Of a stretch of 5,824 nucleotides of DNA, positions 1-5,288 are shown piece by piece. The notes below the pieces were generated by a model that saw nothing but the letters and a program-made list of their open reading frames with translations, made no database searches and was not told where the DNA came from. Within the stretch, counting starts at the first letter, position 1. Each line of letters begins with the position of its first letter. The translations under genes were made by a program, and so were the position numbers. The DNA is from Candidatus Odinarchaeota archaeon (GTDB taxonomy: Archaea; Asgardarchaeota; JAGGXT01): NCBI GenBank assembly GCA_021162905.1, contig JAGGXT010000033.1, positions 1 through 5,824 on the forward strand, read 5' to 3'.

Positions 1-1
1 C

Positions 2-1507
2 CCACAAACACGTTTTCCAATACCTGATGAAATTATAGACTTTTTTAATGTTGATGGAAACACAGCCTTAGTTGTGAAGGGAGAACCTGGAACTGGAAAA
101 ACGATTTTTAGTTTACAATACATTGCTAGCCAGATCAGGAAAAAACGTGGAATATATTTTTCAACAAGGGTTAATATAAATTCACTTTATAGCCAATTCC
201 CTTGGATTAAAGGAAGTATTCATCCTGAAAATATTATTGATGCAACTCAAAATGTACTGCCAGAGAGAATGGGAATATCGCAATTAATAAGGTTTTCATC
301 ATTGCCAGAATTTCTTAAAGGACTTTACATGATCGTTGAACAAACTCCTCATCAAGAAGTTAATATTGTAGTGGATAGTATTGATGCAATAGCTTCTTCT
401 GTAGGATTACTTATAGAGGATGTTGCTACTAAGCTCATCAATGCGATACAAGAAATGAATGTTAAAGCTCTTATCATAACTGAAAGAACAGAAAAATCGA
501 TTTTGGATTACATTTGCGATGGAGTTATAGTTCTTAGGAAGAGAATTATTGACGAAAGAATCTTCAGAGAGCTAGTTATAGAGAAACTCAGGGGCGTTGA
601 AATAAAGAATGCGATCTACTACTTCACATTACATGAAGGCAGATTTAAGCATTTTAAAGAGTTCTCACCGCTGAAAATAAGCAAACGTCATTATGAACCA
701 CATCCCGTAATCAAAGATGGAAAGGGAACTAAAATTTTTGAAAAACACATGTTCAGCACGGGAAATCAGCAATTAGATTCTTTGCTGGGAGGTTTTAAAA
801 GAGGTAGCTTTGTACTTATTGAAGTTTCAGAGGGCGTCCCCTTTGAGTTTATCATAAATATTACAGCACCAGTTATAGAAAACTTTATACTTCAGGATAG
901 AGGAGTAATTATGATCCCTCCTGGAGATATTAACCCGTCTTACTTAATTAATTTTTACTCCAGCACAATAAGTAGAGATAATCTTAAAAAATCTTATAGA
1001 ACTATTACTACATGTCCCTTAGCAACATTAACCAGTCATCCATATTTCTGTGAAAACATTGAAAAATGCTCAAAAAATATTATTTCTAGTAAAGATATTC
1101 ACATAGAATCTCTTCCATGTTTAAACACCATGGAGACTCCATTAAAAAGTCTTTTTAAGGTTATAAACAGAGTTGTAGGTGATTTTAGAAAAAATTTGAA
1201 TAAAGAATATTTATTGTTTGTTTCTTTTGAGAGATTAGAAGCAGACCTTGGCCCTGAGATTTCAGAAAAAGCTGCAATGGAACTTATTGCCAGAGTGAGG
1301 CTTGAAGATTGTCTTTGCATAGGAATCACATTTCCAGCCGTAAAGATGAATCCCAAGTTAAAATATACAGCAGACTATTTTTTCAAAGTTTTTAGTAGGG
1401 AGAATGTACTTTTTATTTATAGTATCCATCCAGCATCAAAAATTTATAATGTTAATATTAACTATTCACAGCCCCATCCGAGATTATATCTAACACCTAT
1501 AACGTAA
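2..1507 (+). CDS. GvpD/KaiC-like P-loop ATPase, 5' end outside window
   Basis: The frame is open to the left edge, so the true start lies upstream; 501 residues are visible. The GTG at 74 is not the start, because the preceding residues (IPDEIIDFF, then a hydrophobic strand) are the usual lead-in to a GvpD/KaiC P-loop. In visible-fragment numbering, Walker A GEPGTGKT is at 27-34 and a Walker B-like strand ends in D125 (NIVVDSID). An arginine-rich stretch follows, with an RGVEIKN..Y.FTL..GRF segment like the end of a KaiC domain. A second KaiC-like unit begins near 252 (STG..QLDSLLGGFKRGSF), but its P-loop position (274-283) lacks the GxxxxGK(T/S) signature and its Walker B-like strand (LLFVSFERLEAD) is degenerate, so it is probably non-catalytic. 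Cysteines cluster at 338, 350, 356 and 373. The family comprises RecA-superfamily ATPases, often regulatory; GvpD is known in haloarchaea as a repressor of gas-vesicle genes, but no gvp genes are visible here. The target is unknown. Family assignment is firm, GvpD versus another KaiC-like subtype is less so. Confidence 0.85.
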   Translation, partial: PQTRFPIPDEIIDFFNVDGNTALVVKGEPGTGKTIFSLQYIASQIRKKRGIYFSTRVNINSLYSQFPWIKGSIHPENIIDATQNVLPERMGISQLIRFSSLPEFLKGLYMIVEQTPHQEVNIVVDSIDAIASSVGLLIEDVATKLINAIQEMNVKALIITERTEKSILDYICDGVIVLRKRIIDERIFRELVIEKLRGVEIKNAIYYFTLHEGRFKHFKEFSPLKISKRHYEPHPVIKDGKGTKIFEKHMFSTGNQQLDSLLGGFKRGSFVLIEVSEGVPFEFIINITAPVIENFILQDRGVIMIPPGDINPSYLINFYSSTISRDNLKKSYRTITTCPLATLTSHPYFCENIEKCSKNIISSKDIHIESLPCLNTMETPLKSLFKVINRVVGDFRKNLNKEYLLFVSFERLEADLGPEISEKAAMELIARVRLEDCLCIGITFPAVKMNPKLKYTADYFFKVFSRENVLFIYSIHPASKIYNVNINYSQPHPRLYLTPIT

Positions 1508-1734
1508 ATAATGTGAACTAAAAATATTATTTTATGGCGGGTTATTATTAATTTATATGGGATAAAGGATACTGTAAGACATTCTGGCACGAAAATCAAT
1601 CTTAGCCATAATAAGATATAACTTTTAGTGCTCATGCTAATTTAGAGAAAGCAACTATCCTCTTGTTAAATGGCCATTAGGTCCATGAAATACTCTTTGT
1701 AATATAAGTAATAAAAATATATTATAATAAAAAC
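1508..1734. other. Intergenic stretch without a recognisable gene
   Basis: This AT-rich stretch lies between the ATPase stop and the promoter of the structured RNA. I see no tRNA, no convincing ribosome binding site and no strong hairpin. A minus-strand frame of about 53 codons starts near 1632 and runs back into the ATPase gene, but its sequence is low-complexity hydrophobic and has no Shine-Dalgarno, so it is not called. Confidence 0.5.
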
Positions 1735-1747
1735 ACAAAGTTTAATA
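1735..1747 (+). promoter_or_regulatory. TATA-box promoter of the structured RNA
   Basis: A purine-rich BRE-like stretch (acaaag) runs into TTTAATA at 1741-1747. The box centre is about 27 bases before 1771, where the folded RNA begins, which is normal archaeal TATA-to-start spacing. The agreement between predicted start and helix edge is inference, but it supports a dedicated transcript. Confidence 0.5.
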
Positions 1748-1770
1748 GTATGGAAAATATACATATATTA

Positions 1771-1940
1771 AGCAGTGAGTAAGCAAGGCAAAAGGCTAAG
1801 CTTTTGTGGTCTTGGTCTAATAATGGGTTGAATACCATGTAGCCCCGGTCTGGAAACAGGCTGAGGCTATGTGATTTCGGTCCAAAGTTGGGTCGAGGCT
1901 AACAAGTTAAGCCTGTTAAATTGCTTGCTCACTGTTTTTA
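1771..1940 (+). ncRNA. Structured RNA of unknown family with a four-way junction
   Basis: The ends pair: P1 is 1773-1786 with 1921-1934, 14 pairs including one U-G. Inside a 6x6 internal loop is P2, 1793-1803 with 1904-1914 (10 of 11 positions pair, one A-A mismatch). P2 opens into a junction holding three hairpins. P3 is 1812-1819/1824-1831 with loop AUAA. P4 is 1836-1844/1865-1873, then a C-A mismatch, then 1846-1852/1857-1863 closed by a GAAA tetraloop. P5 is 1877-1884/1889-1896 with loop AAGU. Many pairs are G-U, which fits selection on RNA rather than on a DNA palindrome. A TATA box sits about 27 bases upstream, and a T-run (1935-1939) directly follows P1, as at an archaeal terminator. 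It lacks landmark motifs of RNase P, SRP, 5S rRNA, tRNA, C/D or H/ACA RNAs. The strand is set by the promoter, the U-run and G-U pairing. No plus-strand gene follows closely, so a cis riboswitch is unlikely. Function unknown. Confidence 0.75.
1935..1939 (+). terminator. U-run after the structured RNA
   Basis: Five T residues immediately follow the 3' strand of the P1 helix, and the next bases are also pyrimidine-rich. Archaeal RNA polymerase terminates at such U-runs, so the transcript probably ends around 1936-1945. Confidence 0.5.
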
Positions 1941-2024
1941 TTCTTATCTCTATTGTTTTATTAATGACTAGTCTAAATTCTCTGGGAGCATTCTAACTTT
2001 TCTATGAGAAGAGAAAAAGAGGAA

Positions 2025-2564
2025 TTAGGTTTGTTTTTTACGGATTACCATTTTACAGACAAGATCGCCATCGGGAATTGATGTTTCTAAAAAGGCCTCA
2101 AGCTCTGGATTTATTTCCTCGACTGCAGAGTTCACAAAGTCCATATGGATAAGTTTACATTTCCACTCTTTTGTCATATTTAGTTGGCACATAGCATTCC
2201 AGTGCGAGCAATCATAAATTATGCCAATTGCCTCGTCTTTGCTAAGTTTAGTGATTTTATGTTTAAATCCTAGGAGCACAGCGAGTATACTAAATATCTT
2301 CATAACAGTATCAGCACCGTTCCCCTTAAGGTTAAATTCTTCAATTATTTTCTTTACACCCTCCTTCGCCATCTTTTTCCAAGCTTCTCGAACCTTCGAT
2401 AATGCCCTATCCCAACCTAGTTCGCTTGCCAGCGCTTTTTCTACAGCAAGAAGAGCGAGAGAGTTTAGTTCGTAGCTTTTTTCATATCTTTTTCCAGCAG
2501 GTATCCAAGCTGATCCTCTAAGTTTTATCGGTATGTCAAGAACTATTTTCTCTTTCAGCGTCAT
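2025..2564 (-). CDS. ATC-hydrolase/DUF6125-like small protein
   Basis: This encodes 179 residues if started at the ATG at 2564. A GTG nine bases upstream (2573) gives a slightly longer form, but a GGTG Shine-Dalgarno lies six bases before the ATG and would overlap the GTG start, so the ATG is preferred. The N-terminal half is helical (GWDRA..KVREAWKKM..). The C-terminal half has a compact alpha/beta pattern with cysteines at 119, 126, 136 and 170; the CSHW...C(x9)C spacing and the final GDLVCKMVIRKK strand recall the L-2-amino-thiazoline-4-carboxylic acid hydrolase (ATC hydrolase) and DUF6125 groups, whose members usually have one Cys early in this half and a last Cys in a GD..C strand. There is no signal peptide or membrane segment, so it is probably cytoplasmic. 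A TATA-like TTAAATTA (complement of 2603-2610) could give a short leader. It is transcribed towards the structured RNA. The fold-family call is moderate and the substrate is unknown. Confidence 0.75.
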   Translation of the reverse strand: MTLKEKIVLDIPIKLRGSAWIPAGKRYEKSYELNSLALLAVEKALASELGWDRALSKVREAWKKMAKEGVKKIIEEFNLKGNGADTVMKIFSILAVLLGFKHKITKLSKDEAIGIIYDCSHWNAMCQLNMTKEWKCKLIHMDFVNSAVEEINPELEAFLETSIPDGDLVCKMVIRKKQT

Positions 2565-2602
2565 TAAACCCACCAGCGATTATTAAACTGAGGAGATATT
2601 AA

Positions 2603-2610
2603 TAATTTAA
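2603..2610 (-). promoter_or_regulatory. Possible TATA box of the ATC-hydrolase-like gene
   Basis: On the minus strand this reads TTAAATTA, about 40 bases before the ATG at 2564. That would place the transcript start near 2580 and leave the GGTG ribosome site in a leader of roughly 15 bases. In such AT-rich DNA the match is weak evidence on its own. Confidence 0.3.
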
Positions 2611-2720
2611 GATAAGGGACTTATTATAATTTGAGATAGTTTAAATATGATCACTAACGGTGAAAATACAGTTCGAATATGCAGCAAAGTAATTAATGTT
2701 TTTATTCCATGCAATTTTCA

Positions 2721-2751
2721 TTTACCAGAATATTTTTTAATTCCTGGTAAA
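2721..2751 (+). promoter_or_regulatory. Inverted-repeat operator around the vapBC promoter
   Basis: TTTACCAG (2721-2728) and CTGGTAAA (2744-2751) are perfect 8-base inverted arms, extendable by AA/TT with one extra base on the right side. Arm centres are 23 bases apart, about two helical turns. The spacer contains TATTTTTTAA, which can act as a TATA box: a start about 25 bases later would leave a leader of about 30 bases before the vapB GTG at 2792. VapB/AbrB proteins commonly bind inverted repeats at their own promoter, so this is the best candidate autoregulatory site. A second, stronger-looking TATA (TTTAAATAT, 2640-2648) lies further upstream and would instead give a leader of about 120 bases. 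Confidence 0.55.
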
Positions 2752-2791
2752 AATAATTATTCAGACAATATTATTGAGTAAGGTGTTATAT

Positions 2792-3037
2792 GTGCTGCCA
2801 TCTACAGTTATTGTAAAAATCGGGAAAAAAAGGGCCGTTTATATCCCTAAAAAGATATTAAAAGAAATAGGTGCTGATGAGGGTGATTTCCTTCGAATAA
2901 GAGTTGAGCGTGGAAAAATCATCATGGAGCCCATTCAAAATCCGTTCAAACTAGCAATAAATAGTAAAAAGTGGATTATAACCACGGTAGACGAAATTGA
3001 GATGATTTCTGAGGAGGAACAAGAGTTATATGGTTAA
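2792..3037 (+). CDS. vapB: VapB antitoxin, AbrB/SpoVT-type
   Basis: This is an 81-residue protein from the GTG at 2792. The frame extends up to a TTG at 2774, but GGTG at 2782-2785 lies six bases before 2792, and the resulting N-terminus (..STVIVKIGKKRAVYIPKKIL) lines up with the paralogue at 5257, which starts at the same point. Residues about 4-48 form the swapped-hairpin AbrB DNA-binding domain: strand TVIVKI, the AVYIPKKILKEIGADEGDFLRI core, then strand GKIIMEPI. The C-terminal part (PFKLAINSKKW then an acidic EEEQE tail) is where VapB antitoxins usually grip the toxin. The gene overlaps vapC by eight bases, implying coupled translation. By family it neutralises the VapC nuclease and represses its own promoter, for which an inverted repeat is present upstream. 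Confidence 0.85.
   Translation: MLPSTVIVKIGKKRAVYIPKKILKEIGADEGDFLRIRVERGKIIMEPIQNPFKLAINSKKWIITTVDEIEMISEEEQELYG
3011..3017 (+). promoter_or_regulatory. Ribosome binding site of vapC inside vapB
   Basis: GAGGAGG lies within the last codons of vapB, 12 bases before the vapC ATG at 3030. It is a strong Shine-Dalgarno at a slightly long distance; together with the eight-base gene overlap it supports translation of the toxin coupled to that of the antitoxin. Confidence 0.5.
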
Positions 3038-3515
3038 AGTTTTACTTGACACAAGTTTTCTTCTTCCAATTGTAGGAATTCGGATTAAAGATATCAAGGA
3101 TAAGGACTTACGAATCTTAGAAAAGTTATCAAATGAGAAAAAAGTTACTTTTTACGCATCTGACATCATCTGGGTCGAGTTCGTAGGGATTATTCATAGG
3201 CTGCTTAGAAGAGTTTCGAAAAATAATCGAGATGACATAATAAATACAATATCCATGGGACTATCTTCTCTGGAGCAAAGTGGTTATATCAATTGGATAA
3301 ATATTAGCCGCCGAGAGATAGAATATGCGCTTCTATTAAAGGAAAAAGGTCATAAAGATGTCATAGATAATCTCTTGTATTCAATTGCACTTTTAAGAGG
3401 AATGTACTTTTTATCAATTGACACGAAATTTATTAATTTTCTAAAGGCAAATAATTTTAAAACTAATATGTTTATCACTCCAGAAGAATTGCTTAGGCTC
3501 AGTGAAAATATATAA
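3030..3515 (+). CDS. vapC: VapC toxin, PIN-domain ribonuclease
   Basis: The gene encodes 161 residues with a PIN fold over the whole length. The N-terminal strand KVLLDTSFLLP carries the first acidic residue D7. WVEF carries E50. KGHKDVIDNLLYSIAL carries D113 (with D110 nearby), and FLSIDTKF carries D131 as the last carboxylate. This four-acid set coordinates the metal ions that cut RNA in PIN nucleases, so the toxin looks catalytically intact. VapC toxins typically cleave tRNA or rRNA; the target here cannot be read from sequence. The start overlaps vapB by eight bases, with a GAGGAGG site in vapB, the standard antitoxin-first layout. At 161 residues it is somewhat longer than many VapC proteins (about 130-140), with extra helix between E50 and D113. 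Confidence 0.88.
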   Translation: MVKVLLDTSFLLPIVGIRIKDIKDKDLRILEKLSNEKKVTFYASDIIWVEFVGIIHRLLRRVSKNNRDDIINTISMGLSSLEQSGYINWINISRREIEYALLLKEKGHKDVIDNLLYSIALLRGMYFLSIDTKFINFLKANNFKTNMFITPEELLRLSENI

Positions 3516-3561
3516 ATCCATCTAAACCGTAACATTTTCAAAAGACAAATAACAAATAAAG

Positions 3562-3586
3562 AATGATAAGTAGTATATTTATCATT
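3562..3586. repeat. Inverted repeat downstream of vapC
   Basis: AATGATAA (3562-3569) and TTATCATT (3579-3586) are perfect inverted arms around a nine-base spacer, 46 bases after the vapC stop. As RNA the AT-only arms would form only a weak hairpin and no U-run follows, so it could equally be a protein site. The rest of 3516-3660 holds no gene I can support. Confidence 0.35.
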
Positions 3587-3660
3587 ATAATGCGTGTATA
3601 TAATATAATTAATAACTACATTTACTCGAAATGGAAAGAACGCTCCTTGCAACTTATTAA

Positions 3661-3698
3661 GAAACTTGTGTGAAACTTGGCAAATAAAACTTTTAAAT
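3661..3698 (+). promoter_or_regulatory. Promoter with paired direct repeats, thiamine-binding-type gene
   Basis: GAAACTTG occurs at 3661-3668 and again at 3672-3679, a period of 11 bases or one helical turn. Twelve bases later is the TATA-like TTTTAAAT (3691-3698), preceded by an A-rich BRE-like stretch. A start about 25 bases on gives a leader of roughly 30 bases before the ATG at 3748. The repeats sit where an archaeal activator would contact DNA on one face. Confidence 0.45.
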
Positions 3699-3747
3699 GC
3701 ACTTATATTATTCATCATATATACCAAACTCTTACACGGTGAAAAAT

Positions 3748-4059
3748 ATGGCTCGATTTATAGTTGAATTCACAATAATTCCTTTAGGAACTTGCGGTAC
3801 AAGTGCTAGTGATCTAATAGCAAAAGTGGTTGAGCTCGTTAGAGATTCAGGCGTGAATTTCCAGGTTACACCAATGTCAACAATCATGGAATCCAATGAT
3901 CTGATGAAACTCTTTGAAATCATCAAAAATTCCCATGAGTTACTTAATAATTTGGGTATAAAACGCATTATAACAACAATCTTGATTGATGACAGAACAG
4001 ATGTTAAAAGAACTATGGCGGATAAGGTAAGAAAAATTGAAGAAAAAATATCTATCTAA
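3748..4059 (+). CDS. Thiamine-binding-type protein, DUF77/UPF0045 (MTH1187/YkoF-like)
   Basis: This is 103 residues from the ATG at 3748. A longer frame begins at 3697, but GGTGA at 3738-3742 is five bases before 3748, and the family begins with a strand directly after the start, here ARFIVEFTIIPLG. Family landmarks are present: the IPLG turn after the first strand, a helix beginning near SASDLIAKVVELV, the central VTPMSTIMES segment, and the IDDRTD motif near the C-terminus. The fold is a ferredoxin-like beta-alpha-beta pair that forms oligomers. Members of this family (MTH1187; YkoF relatives) have been linked to binding thiamine or its pyrimidine moiety, so a role in vitamin B1 handling is likely but not proved. 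It is cytoplasmic and of usual length. The gene stands alone, convergent with the methyltransferase. No thiamine biosynthesis gene is in the window. Confidence 0.85.
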   Translation: MARFIVEFTIIPLGTCGTSASDLIAKVVELVRDSGVNFQVTPMSTIMESNDLMKLFEIIKNSHELLNNLGIKRIITTILIDDRTDVKRTMADKVRKIEEKISI

Positions 4060-4124
4060 TCTCCTCATAACACTTTTAGTTTGGACGTATTTTTCAGGAG
4101 CACGATATAACATGTTATCATTTT
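4060..4124. other. Convergent intergenic gap with a 12-bp palindrome
   Basis: Between the ends of two convergent genes lie a T-run on the plus strand (4090-4094) and the palindrome ATAACATGTTAT (4107-4118). The T-run may end plus-strand transcription. The palindrome has no loop and is more like a protein site than a hairpin terminator. Confidence 0.3.
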
Positions 4125-4913
4125 CTAGCTCTGTTTTTTCAAATAAAAAGCATAGTTTGGTGATTCGCGAAATCCATAAATCTTTCCTTTTTCACAGATT
4201 TCTATGATTCGCCTCCTTAAGCTTTCATCCTTGGTCAAAGATAAGAGGTAATATGCAAAATCTTCAATAGTTGGGTCCAATAGACCATCATCTAATTTCT
4301 TAACTTCAACTATTCTGAATCCCTTAAACCTCTTAATCTTACTCAGAAATGTTTCTAATCTCACCTCTTCAAATTCTCCAGTTATTTGGTAATATATCTC
4401 CTCAAGCTCAAGTGTTAGCCTTCTCGGAATATCTTTCTTTCCCTCGTTAAAACCCTCAACTATTACTAAAATCCCATTCGGTACTAAAACACGGTGCACC
4501 TCCTCTAATATGATGTACAGTTCTTTCTCATTAACAGCGGAAAGAGTATAATGAGATAAGGCTATGTCGAAATAATTATCCTTAAGAAAAGTCATATCTG
4601 TTAGGTCCGCTTTCATGAAAATTATGTCGTCGATTTTTTCACCTATCACATTTCTCACTCGATTTAAAGAAAGCGGATCCTTATCAACTGTGATTATTAT
4701 GGACTCTTTTGCGTGGTCCACTAAAAATTTGCAAGCAAAACCTTGGCCAGTACCCATATCTAAAATTCTTTTCCTTTCCAGAGGGATATGTAAAAATACT
4801 TTTTCCAGAAGCTTTTCTTCTTCCTCAAGCCTCTTGAACGCTCTTTCTAACTTCTTTATATCATCTTCAGTTAGATGAGATTTTGCAAGAATATTATAAA
4901 AACTCTCAACCAT
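4125..4913 (-). CDS. Class I SAM-dependent methyltransferase
   Basis: This is 262 residues from the ATG at 4913. An upstream in-frame ATG (4943) adds ten residues, but GGTG lies eight bases before 4913 and no such site precedes 4943. Motif I is ILDMGTGQG at 50-58, the glycine loop that holds S-adenosylmethionine. D77 in TVDKDP ends the second strand and should bind the ribose. KADLTDM at 101-107 corresponds to the adenine-contacting region. FDIALSHYTLSAV (115-127) is the motif IV region, and VHRVLVPNGILVIVEG (139-154) is the usual strand-turn-strand. The N-terminal ~45 residues are highly charged and helical, possibly coiled. A ~100-residue C-terminal part (helices LTLELEEIYYQI, EDFAYYLLSL, LRRRIIEICEK) presumably determines the substrate. 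It resembles Methyltransf_11/25-type small-molecule enzymes; the acceptor is unknown. A TATA-like ATTAAATA sequence on the minus strand around 4967-4974 could drive it. Confidence 0.85.
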   Translation of the reverse strand: MVESFYNILAKSHLTEDDIKKLERAFKRLEEEEKLLEKVFLHIPLERKRILDMGTGQGFACKFLVDHAKESIIITVDKDPLSLNRVRNVIGEKIDDIIFMKADLTDMTFLKDNYFDIALSHYTLSAVNEKELYIILEEVHRVLVPNGILVIVEGFNEGKKDIPRRLTLELEEIYYQITGEFEEVRLETFLSKIKRFKGFRIVEVKKLDDGLLDPTIEDFAYYLLSLTKDESLRRRIIEICEKGKIYGFRESPNYAFYLKKQS

Positions 4914-5002
4914 GAAAACTACACCGCTATTATTTATCAGCAAAAACTATAACATTATTATTTTTTATTTAATTACTAAAGACTTTTAATTATCGCTATC
5001 TA

Positions 5003-5022
5003 TTAAAAAGCAGACTTTTTAA
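5003..5022 (-). terminator. Hairpin directly after the orphan antitoxin gene
   Basis: On the minus strand this reads TTAAAAAG, loop TCTG, CTTTTTAA: a perfect eight-base inverted repeat with a four-base loop, starting four bases after the stop codon at 5027-5029. The 3' arm carries a run of five T. It probably ends the antitoxin transcript and separates it from the methyltransferase gene downstream. Confidence 0.5.
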
Positions 5023-5026
5023 CATT

Positions 5027-5257
5027 TTAGTTATTCTCTATTTTTCCTTCAATTTCACTTACTGTAACTGCCGCCCATTTCCTGCTACTCATCGCTGGCT
5101 TAAACGGATTTTGAATGGGCTCTATAATTATTTTTCCGTCCTCGACTTTAATTCTAAGAAAGTCCTCTTCTCCCACTCCTATCTTCTCTAGGATCTTTCT
5201 GGGTATGTAAACAGTGTGCTTCTTCTTTATTTTCACGATAACTGTAAATGACTGCAT
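5027..5257 (-). CDS. Orphan VapB-like AbrB-domain protein
   Basis: This is 76 residues from the ATG at 5257, with a purine-rich GAGGGAG just upstream as ribosome site. It is a close paralogue of the vapB at 2792: about 47 of the first 70 residues are identical by eye, with no gap, including TVIVKI, VYIP.KIL, DFLRI.VE, GKII.EPIQNPFK and the KW segment. The AbrB swapped-hairpin DNA-binding domain is complete. The C-terminus is shorter and ends in EGKIENN in place of the acidic EEEQE tail. No PIN toxin follows: a hairpin comes four bases after the stop, then the methyltransferase promoter region. It may be a toxin-less relic, an antitoxin that cross-neutralises VapC, or a transcription factor in its own right. 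A TATA box and direct repeats lie upstream. Confidence 0.8.
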   Translation of the reverse strand: MQSFTVIVKIKKKHTVYIPRKILEKIGVGEEDFLRIKVEDGKIIIEPIQNPFKPAMSSRKWAAVTVSEIEGKIENN

Positions 5258-5288
5258 GACTCTCCCTCTGCGGTCTCTGATGGAAAGT

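Noticed and set aside
1500..1632. Minus-strand open frame of about 53 codons overlapping the end of the ATPase gene.
   Set aside because: There is no ribosome site, the residues are low-complexity hydrophobic, and it is antisense to a firm gene.
1851..1861. TGGAAACAGGC was considered as an RNase P conserved region I or a hammerhead GAAA core.
   Set aside because: The GAAA is simply the tetraloop of P4; the RNase P region V and the hammerhead CUGAUGA are missing.
1901..1914. AAGTTAAGCC resembles the conserved core of 5S rRNA.
   Set aside because: The other 5S landmarks, the helix IV/V arm and the ~120-base layout are absent, and here the segment is the 3' strand of P2.
2647..2781. Plus-strand 44-codon frame (ATG 2647 to TAA 2779-2781) just before vapB.
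   Set aside because: It has no Shine-Dalgarno, its start overlaps a TATA-like box, it contains the vapBC operator, and its composition looks like translated intergenic DNA.
3350..3727. Minus-strand frame of 125 codons opposite vapC.
   Set aside because: It is antisense to the PIN domain, with no ribosome site and no recognisable motif.
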